From Beroe forskalii (lineage: Eukaryota; Ctenophora; Nuda; Beroida; Beroidae): a DNA stretch of 64,000 bases. This document shows positions 47,344 to 58,918 of the stretch, one piece after another (the first letter of the stretch is position 1; every line of letters starts with the position of its first letter). The stretch spans positions 890,041 to 954,040 of the forward strand of contig WFMF01000003.1 of assembly GCA_011033025.1 (NCBI GenBank), written 5' to 3'. Both the position numbers and the translations under genes were made by a program. The notes under the pieces are model-generated. The model had not been told where the DNA came from. It saw only the letters and a program-made list of their open reading frames with translations, and ran no database searches.

Positions 47344-48249
47344 TCTTGGACCTCTGGCTTGGTTTTGGGTTGAGTTCCCAGGTGGGTTGAAGTTACTGGA
47401 ACCTCTACCTGGAGTTGGGCACACCTTCAGACTGTGGCCTGAACCTTGGCAGCGCAAGCATTTCACGTAACATTCCACTGCCTTGTGTCCAGGTTTATTG
47501 CAGGATCTACATACCATGACTCCTTTTCTTGTCCCTTGTCCTCGAAACTTCTTGCTTGAGAAGAAGCAATCATTCTCATAGTCTTCCTCATCACTTTGAC
47601 TATAGCGGGACCTTCTTCCATCAATGGATCTTTGCATTTCATTGACCTGCTCTGTCAGTCTTTTTGCCCATTCAGGTGGCTCCTCTGAAGCAACAAAGGT
47701 AAACTCCTTCTCATCTTTCACCTTGACATTGATTGGCTCTTTTGAGCTCCCTACTTGCTCAATCTTTGGAGCTATCCTCTTGTACAATTCAATTGCCTCA
47801 TTCTCAGTCATGCCCTCTTTAATCCTGTCCTTGTTATCATCAAACAATTTCCTGCCTCTTGGACACACTGATAGGTATCTCAACATAACCATATAAGCAC
47901 AAACTCCAGCTTTTTTCCCTTTGTGAAACAGTTCAAAGAAGAAGGACTTGTAGTCTGACTGAGAAAGTTTTACTTGGTCATATCGCTGTAGCAGTACTAA
48001 CTTATGAGGTTCCCCATCACGTAGAATCTCTAACTCATCAAGTGCGTCTTTGATGTTTGGTTTCTGAGCTGCAATGTCTATCATAGCTCTTTCACCATCA
48101 GAGGCATTTTTACCAGCATATACAGGAAACAAGTTCAACTTTTGACCATCAGTGAGTAAAGCTGTTGCTGCTATGTACTTTTAACCCCATGTCTCAACTT
48201 TTTCATCCTTTCCAAGGGCAGGAACCTCAATAGCTTGAGTGGCAGACAT
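47341..48249 (-). pseudogene. Gypsy gag (copy 1) with an early TAA
   Basis: The ATG at 48247-48249 opens MSATQAIEVPALGKDEKVE; codon 23 is TAA (48181-48183), and the same frame then stays open to the TGA at 47341. The body has a capsid-like helical region (LVLLQRYDQVKLSQSDYKSF, LRYLSVCPRGRKLF) and two C-x2-C-x4-H-x4-C zinc knuckles (CRSCNKPGHKAVEC, CLRCQGSGHSLKVC, about 47420-47512) that bind element RNA. The early TAA is also in copy 2, so it predates the duplication. A start after the stop is possible, but no good ATG follows soon. Structural role inferred from family knowledge. Confidence 0.88.
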
Positions 48250-48272
48250 TTTTAGATGATTTGAGGAAGTTA

Positions 48273-48446
48273 TATCGGAAGGAAACGACGATATAGATCA
48301 TGAAATAGTAACTTCCTATAAATAACAGGGTTAGGACAATATCATCAATATAAAAGTATGAATATATCACGAGGTAATAATATATAAGTAACCTAGAGGA
48401 GGGGGGTAACACTGAAGTAATATAAGGTACTTAATATCCCCTGATA
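48273..48446 (-). repeat. 5' LTR of Gypsy copy 1
   Basis: Carries the right-type bases shared with the LTR at 53727 (CAATATAAAAG and AATATATCACGAGG). Confidence 0.9.
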
Positions 48447-48949
48447 GAGATATTAGAGCTGGAGATTTGAGATATTAGAGTTGGAGATTTGAGATATTAG
48501 AGTTGGAAATTTGAGATATTAGAGTTTGACATATTAGAGTTTGAGATTTGAGATATCAGAGTTGGAAATTTGAGATATTAGAGTTGGAGATTTGAGATAT
48601 TAGAGCTGGAGATTTGAGATATTAGAGTTGGAGATTTGAGATATTAGAGTTGGAAATTTGAGATATTAGAGCTGGAGATTTGAGATATAAGAGTTGGAGA
48701 TTTGAGATATTAGATTTGAAGATTTGAGATATTAGAGTTGGAGATTTGAGATATAAGAGTTGGAGATTTGAGATATTAGATTTGAAGATTTGAGATATTA
48801 GAGTTGAAGATTTGAGATATTAGAGTTGGAGATTTGAGATATTAGAGTTTGAGATTTGAGATATTAGAGTTTGAGATTTGAGATATTGGAGTTGGAGATT
48901 TGACATATTAGAGTTGGAGATTTGGGATATTAGAGTTGGAGATTTGAGA
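48447..48949. repeat. 22-bp minisatellite, block 2
   Basis: Between the two Gypsy copies. Its unit variants (GAGCTGGAGA, GAGTTTGACATATTAGAG, GATATCAGAG) occur in the same order at 53895-54120 after copy 2. Confidence 0.95.
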
Positions 48950-49123
48950 TATCGGAAGGAAACGACGATATAGATCATGAAATAGTAACTTCCTATAAAT
49001 AACAGGGTTAGAACAATATCATCAAAATAAAAGTATGAATACATCATGAGGTAATAATATATAAGTAACCTAGAGGAGAGGGGTAACACTGAAGTAATAT
49101 AAGGTACTTAATATCCCCTGATA
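48950..49123 (-). repeat. 3' LTR of Gypsy copy 2
   Basis: Differs from the LTR at 43428 at about one position (CACTG for CACCG). Confidence 0.9.
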
Positions 49124-49521
49124 TCACTCCCCTCCAAAAAAGGAAATGTACCTCAACATAAGCTTGAATTTCAAGCAAAAGATACCTTTTCTTTACAAAA
49201 GACAAAAGGCTAATAAAATTTCATTACAAAGTTTCAAGGTGTTAAAATGAAGATATCAATTATTGTCAATAATTCACTAACCATTCCTATCAAATTTTAC
49301 AACTAAATTTTATGCATTAAGAATTTCAAATTAATTCAATATTAAATAAATCAATTTCAAAATTCAAAGATTCCAACAATGGACCAGGTGAAATAGTTTT
49401 CTTTAGCTGATTTTACCTGAGTACTGATATCGGACAAATGGTGACCAGGAACCAACTGAAACACTCGACCATGAAACAAGAATAATGAAGCCCCATCGGG
49501 ATTTTCAATGATCATAAACCC

Positions 49522-52500
49522 TCAGGTATGAATAGATTCAATCAATCTTGAAACAGGTTTTACAGTTCTACCCGATCTTGTTGTAACAGTACTATCACTC
49601 TGCAGTTGGTCAACTTGTTCAATTTGAGCATTTGACTGCAGAACTTTCTGGAGAATGAATTTTGTCCATTGTGTCACTTAACTCAGCATTTGGTCCTGTT
49701 TGAGGTACTATGGGTACTTGAATCACCCCCTGAATCATCTAAGTTTGGATTATGGTCTCCTCACATGTTATTGGTTGTGGGGTATATGATGCTTCAATAA
49801 CTTCCCCCAACTTTCTTGATTAGGTCATGGTGGATCACCTTGACCTTCCCTCTTGTCCCTGACTGCATAGTTTGCAGGACCTATCTTGTGCTCAATGTAG
49901 TTAGGTCCATCTTTTCATTTGACACTTATTTTCGTTTTTTTCACCAAAAGAACGTTTGACTAGGACCCGTTCATTCTCCTTAAAATTGTGTACTCTTGTG
50001 CTTTTCTAGCCTCCTTTTGGTAGGCTTGTGCTGCTGCACTCCTGTTCATGAGCATCTTCTAACATTGCCCTTCTTCCTCCTGGTCTTCAGGGTTTTGAGG
50101 TAACATCATATAGATTTTCGACAGGTGTTCGTGCATTTGACCCATACATTAACATGAATGGCGAGTAGCCTGTGGACCCATTAGTCTGATTGTTAAGGTG
50201 AAGGACTTCTTGTAGAACTTGGTTCCATTGATTAGGTGCCATTGACCTCGAGTTCAACATTGCTGATATCCTTGATTTTATGGTACCAATTGTTCTTTCT
50301 GATGCTGCATTGCTTTGTGGGTGGTATGGTGATGTGTGTCTTTTCTCAATTTTCAGGTTTTCACACATCTTTCTCACCACTTCTCCATCAACATTTCTTC
50401 CCTGGTCAGATTGAAGAATGCCTGGTAGACCAAGCTTGCTGAACCAGTGGTCCCATAGTACCTTGGTGATGGATTGTGCTGTTTGGTCTGTGAGTGTACC
50501 TGCTGCTGCAAATTTCGTGACCATGTCAACCATGACCAAAAAGTAGCGCTCTCTTTGTTCAGTTTCTGGCATTGATGCAATGTCAATTGAGAGTACTTCT
50601 CGGGGAATATTTGGGATTACAACACTTTGAACTTCTGCCTTGGGGTTTCCAATGCTTCTTGTCTGCTTGCAAGTCCTGCATGCATCTGTTATTGTCTCCA
50701 CGTCCCTGGACATGCCTTTCCACCAGAAATACCTCCTGATGAGAGCTAATGTGGTTTCGAACCCTGGATGGCATTGCCCATGAAAGTTCTTGATCAATTC
50801 GGAGGTCATACTTTTCGGTACGACAGCTCTGTCCCCCTTCATCAAGATACCTTTTAGAGCATCCACCGACATTCCATTCAGGTTTCTGAATGGACCATTT
50901 GTTATTTTTCCTTTACTCTGTAACTGGTTAGCTGCATGGCGGATATTTCTGTCCATTTTTTGTGAGCCCTTTATGTCCATCACTGGGAGCTCTGTCATAT
51001 ATACCTGATCTTCAACTGTTTCCTCATAAGCTTCTTCAGTGTAAGATCCTTTAGAATCACGACTGAGAAAATCAGGTATGGTGTTCAGTTCTCCAGGGAC
51101 GTAATGTATCTCAAGGTCCATGCTGTCTAGTTCTACTAACCACCTTCCGATTTTGCCTCTTGGGTCCTTCTGGTTTCGTATACCCTGGAGAGGTTTATGG
51201 TCAGTGTAAATGTGAACCTTGCCATAACAGTAGAGTTTCCACTTACGACATGCATCAAGTATCCCAAACAACTCTCGTTCTGTTGTGTTCCATTTTCTCT
51301 GCACGTCAGATAGAGTCTTTGAGTGATAAGCAATGACTTTCCATTCAGAGCTTGATCCTTTTGGCACAATGTAGCTCCAGTAGCTATTCTGATGCATCAG
51401 TATGTATGTGGAAGTCTTTTGACCAGTCTGGTAGGTGCAGGTTTCCAGCTTCTCCCATGCAGCTTTTAAGGGTTTCAAATGCTTTTTCATGGACCTGCTC
51501 CCACTTGAATGGTACTGATTCTGACAGTAAGGTGGTCAGAGGTTTCACAATGGTAGCAAAATTTGGGATAAACCGTCTGTTAAAGTTAGCTACCCCAATC
51601 AACCTCTGAACCTGCTTTTTGTTGGTAGGACACGTTATCTCTGTCAGCTTTTTGATGTTTTCTGGATCAGGTCTAACTGTTTTTCCATCAACAATGAAAC
51701 CCAACACATTCATCTCATTAAGGGCAATCTCACACTTGTCACTCCGTAGAGTCAGGTCATAAGCTTCAACAGCCTGAAAAACCCTTTTCAATGTGTCATA
51801 GTGTTGTTTGACTGTCTTTGATGATATGAAGATATTATCCACATAGGCATCCACCCCTTGGAACCCTTCATTCTTCACTTCTTTGCAGATGTTGTCAATC
51901 ATCCTTTGAAATGTTGATTGAGTTTATCAAGCCAAATGGCATTCTCTCGAACTCAAACTTTCCTCTAGGATTGTGAATGCTGTTTTCTCCTTGTCCTCCT
52001 CTGCTATTGGGACGCACCAATAGCCCATGCTAAGTCGAGTTGTGAAGAGAAATTACAACCTAAACAATTCTCTATGATTGGGTATGGAGTATTTGTCTGG
52101 CACAGTTGTTTTGTTTACCTTGCCAAAATCAACTACAAATCGTTTTGTCCCATCTTTCTTGCCAGTTAGCAGTACATTGCTGTTGAATTGAGATTCTGAA
52201 TGTCTTATTAAATACCATTTTTAAGCATATCATCTACCTGCTTGTTGACTTCATTGACATCCTTGTTTGGGATTCTCCTCACTTAATCAAATGTAACTTG
52301 GTTGTTCCCTGTTCTAATGTAGTGCATGCCCACTTCTGACATTTTGTGTGCCTTAGGATTGTGGGTGAAAACATGGCTGAACATAGGGTCAAGTTTTTTT
52401 TACCATACTTGCAGGGCTTAAGTTTTTCACCCTGCTCCTGACTGAGGAATATCCAGTCTTCTATTGACCCTATTGTTTATCCAGTCAAACTGGGTAAGTA

Positions 52501-52801
52501 TGAATTACTCCATGAAGTCTTGGCCAAGCAGTAGGAGTTTTGGCTGTCCTGGGATTTTTGTTGGTCTCACTGTATGCTGGGCTATCACACTCATGTCGTT
52601 GAAGAGGACCTTACAGCTTATTGCTGGTTTGGTGGCCTGTTGACCTCCAATTCCATTGATAAATGAGTCTGGGAGTATATTTTCTTCCCTAAGACCTTCA
52701 GGAATTAGGCTGGAGGAAATAAGCGAGGTACTAGAGCCACTGTCAAATAAGATCTCAACCTCTTGTTTGACTCCATTGTTGAATTCTACCCATCCATATA
52801 G
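49522..52801 (-). pseudogene. Gypsy pol copy 2, heavily broken
   Basis: The integrase and RNase H half (about 50087-51490) is open as one frame, and the RT end (51384-51902) as another, with a one-base loss near 51388. Upstream, the RT front (51920-52500) has several deletions, including about 10 bases near 52077 and about 50 bases in all relative to copy 1. The C-terminal part after 50087 has many indels. The RT box is again YVDN (N codon 51834-51836). The protease DSGS is intact near 52735-52746. Confidence 0.9.
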
Positions 52802-53703
52802 TCATCTTGGACCTCTGGCTTGGTTTTGGGTTGAGTTCCCAGGTGGATTGAAGTTACTGGATACTCTACCTGGAGTTGGGCACACCTTCAGACTGTGGTC
52901 TGAACCTTGGCAGCAAGCATTTCAAGTAACACTCCACAGCCTTCTGGTCGGGTTTGTTGCAGGATCTACATACCATGACTCCTTTTCTTTTCCTTGTCCT
53001 CAAAACTTCTTGCTTGAGAAGAAGCAATCATTCTCATAGTCTTCCTCATCACTTTGACTATAGCAGGACCTTTTTCCATCAATGTTTCTCTGCATTTCAT
53101 TGAATGGTTCTGTCAGTCTTTTTGCCCATTCAGGTGGCTGCTCTGAAGCAACAAAGGTTAACACCTTCTTAGTTTCACTTTGACACTGATTGGCTCTTTT
53201 TAACTCCCTTGCTCAATATTTGGAGCTATCTTCTTGAACAACTCAATTACCTCATTCTCAGTAATGCCCTCTTTAATCATGTCCTTATTATCATCAAACT
53301 ATTCCCTGTCTCTTGGACACACTAACAGGTATCTCAACATAACCATATAAGCACAAACTCCAGCTTTTTTCCCATTATGAAACAGTTCAAAGAAGAAGGA
53401 CTTGTAGTCTGACTGAGAAAGTTTTACTTGGTCATATCGCTGTAGCAGTACTAACTTATATGGTTCCCCATCACGTAGAACCTCCAACTCATCAAGTGCT
53501 TCTTTGATGTTTGGTTTTTGAGCTGCAATCTCTATCATAGCTCTTTCACCATCAGAGGCATTTTTACCAGCATATACAGGAAACAAGTTCAACTTTTGAC
53601 CATCAGTGAGTAAAGCTGTTGCTGCTATGTACTTTTAACCCCATGTCTCAACTTTTTCATCCTTTCCAAGGGCAGGAACCTCAATAGCTTGAGTGGCAGA
53701 CAT
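52802..53703 (-). pseudogene. Gypsy gag copy 2, broken
   Basis: The ATG at 53701-53703 and the early in-frame TAA (53635-53637) are as in copy 1. A central capsid-like piece (53299-53592) is open and differs by several conservative residues. The zinc-knuckle region has indels (for example GCAGCAAGCATTTC for GCAGCGCAAGCATTTC). It ends at the same TGA followed by CTA. Confidence 0.85.
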
Positions 53704-53726
53704 TTTTAGATGATTTGAGGAAGTTA

Positions 53727-53894
53727 TATCGGAAGGAAACGACGATATAGATCATGAAATAGTAACTTCCTATAAATAACAGGGTTAGGACAATATCATC
53801 AATATAAAAGTATGAATATATCACGAGGTAATAATATATAAGTAACCTAGAGGAGAGGGTAACACCAGTAATATAAGGTATAATATCCCTGATA
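53727..53894 (-). repeat. 5' LTR of Gypsy copy 2
   Basis: Right-type LTR with several homopolymer and short deletions relative to 48273-48446. Confidence 0.88.
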
Positions 53895-54484
53895 GAGATA
53901 TTAGAGCTGGAATTTGAGATATTAGAGTTGGAGATTTGAGATATTAGAGTTGAAATTTGAGATATTAGAGTTTGACATATTAGAGTTTGAGATTTGAGAT
54001 ATCAGAGTTGAAATTTGATATTAGAGTTGGAGATTTGAGATATTAGAGCTGGAGATTTGAGATATTAAGTTGGAGATTTGAGATATTAGAGTTGAAATTT
54101 GAGATATTAGAGCTGGAGATTTGAGATATTAGAGTTGGAGATTTGAGATATTAGATTTGAAGATTTGAGATATTAGAGTTGAAGATTTGAGATATTAGAG
54201 TTGGAGATTTGAGATATTAGATTTGAAGATTTGAGATATTAGAGTTGAAGATTTGAGATATTAGAGTTGAAGATTTGAGATATTAGAGTTTGAGATTTGA
54301 GATATTAGGGTTTAGATTTGAGATATAAGGGGGTTTGAAAAATTTAATTTAAGAGTTGGGGAAATTGAGAATTTGAGTTGAGTTGAATAGATTTGGAAGA
54401 TTTGAAGGATATTGAGTTGGAGATTTGGATATTATTTGAGATTTGGATATTTAAATTGAAATTTTAGATATTAGAGTTTGAGAA
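53895..54484. repeat. 22-bp minisatellite, block 3, degrading at its end
   Basis: Regular to about 54300, then increasingly irregular (AAAAATTTAATTTAAGAG and similar) until it abuts the 18-bp array at 54485. Confidence 0.92.
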
Positions 54485-57400
54485 GTGACTAGGCGCTGAT
54501 GGTGACTAGGCGCTGATGGTGACTAGGCGCTGATAAGTGACTAGGCGCTGATGGGTGACTAGGCGCTGATGGGTGACTGGGTGCTGATAAGTGACTAGGC
54601 GCTGATGAGTGACTAGGCGCTGATGGTGACTAGAGCTGATGGGTGACTAGGCGCTGATGAGTGACTAGGCGCTGATGAGTGACTAGGCGCTGATGGTGAC
54701 TAGGCGCTGATGGTGACTAGGCGCTGATGAGTGACTAGGCGCTGATGAGTGACTAGGCTGATGAGTGACTAGGCGCTGATAAGTGACTAGGCGCTGATGG
54801 GTGACTAGGCGCTGATGGGTGACTAGGTGCTGATAGTGACTAGGCGCTGATGAATGACTAGAGCGCTGATGAATGACTAGGCGCTGATGGTGACTAGGCG
54901 CTGATGGTGACTAGGCGCTGATGAGGTGACTAGGCGCTGACAGTGACTAGGCACTGATGGTGACTAGGCGATGAGTGACTAGGCGCTGATGAATGACTAG
55001 GCGCTGATGAGTGACTAGGCGCTGATGAATGACTAGGCGCTGATGGGTGACTAGGCGCTGATGAGTCACTAGGCGCTGACGAGTGACTAGGCGCTGATAA
55101 GTGACTAGGTGCTGATGAGTGACTAGGCGCTGATGAGTGACTAGGCGCTGATGGGTGACTAGGTGCTGATAAGTGACTAGGTGCTGATGAGTGACTAGGC
55201 ACTGATGAGTGACTAGGCGCTGATGAGTGACTAGGCGCTGATGAGTGACTAGGCGCTGATGAGTGACTAGGCGCCGATGAGGACTGGTCGCTGATAGTGA
55301 CTAGGCGCTGATGGGTGACTAGGCGCTGATGAGTGACTAGGCGCTGATGAGTGACTAGGCGCTGATGAATGACTAGGCGCTGATGGGTGACTAGGCGCTG
55401 ATGGGTGACTAGGCGCTGATGAGTGACTAGGCGCTGATGAGTGACTAGGCGCTGATAAGTGACTAGGTGCCGATGAGTGACTAGGCGCTGATAAGTGACT
55501 AGGCGCTGATGAGTGACTAGGCGCTGATGAGTGACTAGGCGCTGATGGGTGACTAGGCGCTGATGAGTGACTAGGCGCTGATAAGTGACTAGGTGCTGAT
55601 GAGTGACTAGGCGCTGATGAGTGACTAGGCGCTGATAGGCGCTGATGAGTGACTAGGCGCTGATGAGTGACTAGGCGCTGATGAGTGACTAGGCGCTGAC
55701 GAGTGACTAGGCGCTGATGAGTGACTAGGCACTGATAAGTGACTAGGCGCTGATGAATGACTAGGCGCTGATAGGTGACGAGGCGCTGATGAGTGACTAG
55801 GCGCTGATGAGTGACTAGGCGCTGATGAGTGACTAGGCGCTGATGAGTGACTAGGCGCTGATAAGTGACTAGGCGCTGATGAGTGACTAGGCGCTGATGG
55901 GTGACTAGGCGCTGATAAGTGACTAGGCGCTGATGAGTGACTAGGCGCTGATGGGTGACTAGGCGCTGATGAGTGACTAGGCGCTGATGAGTGACTAGGC
56001 GCTGATGAGTGACTAGGCGCTGATGAGTGACTAGGCGCTGATGAGTGACTAGGCGCTGATGAGTGACTAGGCGCTGATGGGTGACTAGGCGCTGATGAGT
56101 GACTAGGCGCTGATGAGTGACTAGGCGCTGATGAGTGACTAGGCGCTGATGACTAGGCGCTGATGAGTGACTAGGCGCTGATGAGTGACTAGGCGCTGAT
56201 AGGTGACTAGGCGCTGATGAGTGACTAGGCGCTGATGAGTGACTAGGTGCTGATGAGTGATAGGCGCTGACTAGAGTGACTAGGCGCTGATGAGTGACTA
56301 GGCGCTGATGAGTGACTAGGCGCTGATGGGCGCTGACGAGTGACTAGGCGCTGATGAGTGACTAGGCGCTGATAAGTGACTAGGCGCTGATGAGTGACTA
56401 GGCGCTGATGAGTGACTAGGCGCTGATGAGTGACTAGGCGCTGATAAGGCGCGACTAGGCGCTGATGGTGACTAGGCGCTGATGAGTGACTAGGCGCTGA
56501 TGAGTGACTAGGCGCTGATGAGTGACTAGGCGCTGATGAGTGACTAGGCGCTGATGAGTGACTAGGCGCTGATAAGTGACTAGGCGCTGATAAGTGACTA
56601 GGCGCTGATGAGTGACTAGGCGCTGATAAGTGACTAGGCGCTGATGAGTGACTAGGCGCTGATAAGTGACTAGGCGCTGATGGGTGACTAGGCGCTGATG
56701 GGTGACTAGGCGCTGATGAGACTAGGCGCTGACGACTAGGCGCTGATGAGTGACTAGGCGCTGATGAGTGACTAGGCGCTGATGAGTGACTAGGCGCTGA
56801 TGAGTGACTAGGCGCTGATAAGTGACTAGGCGCTGATGGGTGACTAGGCGCTGATGGGTGACTAGGCGCTGATGAGTGACTAGGCGCTGATGAGTGACTA
56901 GGTGCTGATGGGTGACTAGGCGCTGATGAGTGACTAGGCGCTGATAAGTGACTAGGCGCTGATGAGTGACTAGGCGCTGATGAGTGACTAGGCGCTGATG
57001 AGTGACTAGGCGCTGACAGGCGCTGAGTGACTAGGCGCTGATGAGTGACTAGGCGCTGATGGGTGACTAGGCGCTGATGAAGTGACTAGGCGCTGATGAG
57101 TGACTAGGCGCTGATGAGTGACTAGGCGCTGATAAGTGACTAGGCGCTGATGAGTGACTAGGCGCTGATGAGTGACTAGGCGCTGATGAGTGACTAGGCG
57201 CTGATACTAGGCGCTGATGAGTGACTAGGCGCTGATGAGTGACTAGGCGCTGATGAGTGACTAGGCGCTGATGAGTGACTACGACTAGGCGCTGATGAAT
57301 GACTAGGCGCTGATGAGTGACTAGGCGCTGATGAGTGACTAGGCGCTGATAAGTGACTAGGCGCTGATGGTGACTAGGCACTGATGAGTGACTAGGCGCT

Positions 57401-57833
57401 GATGAGTGACTAGGCACTGATGAGTGACTAGGTGCTGACTAGGCGCTGATGAGTGACTAGGCGCTGATGAGTGACTAGGCGCTGATGAGTGACTAGGCGC
57501 TGATGAGTGACTAGGCGCTGATGAGTGACTAGGCGCTGATGGGTGACTAGGCGCTGATAAGTGACTAGGCGCTGATGAGTGACTAGGCGCTGATGAGTGA
57601 CTAGGCGCTGATGGGTGACTAGGCGCTGATGAGTGACTAGGCGCTGATGAGTGACGAGGCGCTGATGAGTGACTAGGCACTGATGAGTGACTAGGCGCTG
57701 ATAAGTGACTAGGCGCTGATGGGTGACTAGGCGCTGACGAGTGACTAGGCGCTGATGAGTGACTAGGCGCTGACGAGTGACTAGGCGCTGACGAGTGACT
57801 AGGCGCTGATGAGTGACTAGGCGCTCATCAGCG
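54485..57833. repeat. 18-bp minisatellite, array 2
   Basis: About 185 units of the same CTGATGAGTGACTAGGCG repeat as at 28640-31173, with more broken units. Minus-strand SAPSHS frames are by-products. Confidence 0.96.
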
Positions 57834-58822
57834 CAAAGTTCAGAGAAAGTGACCTTGATTGCTTCCTCAATGTTCCTTATCCTATATCCGAGGGATGGGC
57901 ATTTCAGCCAATGATCTTCTACAACTATTGGATTAAGGAATCTCCATGGTTCTATTTATCACAGTAGTATTTACCATTGGTCCGAAGGCTCAGATATATC
58001 CACTTCCTACAGAGCTACACATTTCTTGTGTTCTCTTTCATCTAACATGGCATTCAATGTCTTTCAAAATGTTCAATTTTTCATCTCTTCGTGCACTGAA
58101 TTCATATATTAATTATTTTCTTAAGTTGAAACCTGAATACTACCTCATTCCACTGGAAATATACACGGAAAATACCCACCGGTGGGTGCATTATTGTAAC
58201 AATCACCATTAAATGAAGGAATATCAACTCAATGGGTGGAAGCGCTCTATTTTGTGGCTCGCAGAATGTATAACAAAATATATTAACCGCTTGATTACCT
58301 GCCACCCAGTAGCTTCCTCCCTTCCTTCATGGCAACATGTGACAGAGTATTTCGTGACGACTACAATATACTATTCTACCGAGTTTGACAACCACTTTAT
58401 ATACTATTAATTTAGGATTCCGCCACTTGTAAAGTTGTAATTTCTCACTTTGAGTTGTCCTTCATATTTCAATGGTGACTGTCGTTGGTTTAATGGCTTT
58501 TAGTTTTGTAAGATGAAGTGGGAGAAACACGTCAGCCGATAGGCGTTAACTTTTAATCTTGACTGCTAATATTTTTGTTCAAATGTTTGTTTTATGAAAA
58601 CTCGTTTGGAATGCTTCAAGGTGTATACATAGATCAAACCTCCACCTTTGAGACGTGTGTCAACACGTCCCTCAGCTAAATTTTACAGCACTTTGTAAGA
58701 CCCGTTCTAGACAGGGAGTTTTAGGAGCAAGCCTGTCTAGAATGGGGTTTTTCGCTTGCCCGAGCTATTGCTCGAGCAATAGCTTGGGTAATAATTGAAG
58801 GTATTACCCGAGCAATTGCTCG
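57834..58822. repeat. Segmental duplication copy 2 (flank of the 18-bp array)
   Basis: Matches 31174-32172 with small indels, including the first about 125 bp of the TIR element at 58698. Confidence 0.9.
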
Positions 58823-58918
58823 AGCAATAGCTCGGGCAATCATTCCTGTCTAGAAAGCACTCTTACCCGGGCAATAGCTCCCACTGATACACGTGACCGT
58901 GTCACGTGGGTTGAAAAA

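Larger units (their letters stand above)
43428..48446 (-). mobile_element. Ty3/Gypsy LTR retrotransposon, copy 1
   Basis: The element has two LTRs, a polypurine tract and gag-pol in the order capsid region, zinc knuckles, protease, RT, RNase H, integrase, all on the minus strand. It is inserted in the 22-bp minisatellite. The flanks read TTTGAGA on the left and GAGATATTAG on the right, so removing the element and one GAGA (or GAGAT) restores a normal unit. This gives a 4- or 5-bp target duplication, as for Gypsy integrases. The two LTRs differ at about six positions in 174. There is no TGG-type tRNA primer site directly inside the 5' LTR, and only 23 bases separate that LTR from the gag ATG. 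Frame breaks in pol and an in-frame stop early in gag make it non-autonomous now. Confidence 0.93.
48950..53894 (-). mobile_element. Ty3/Gypsy LTR retrotransposon, copy 2 (tandem duplicate, decayed)
   Basis: Same structure, orientation and flanking satellite junctions as copy 1, offset by about 5.46-5.52 kb. LTRs at 48950-49123 and 53727-53894 match copy 1 left-to-left and right-to-right, including diagnostic bases, so the whole segment was duplicated after insertion. Much of it has frequent single-base indels, but 50.1-51.9 kb is nearly identical to copy 1. Confidence 0.92.
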
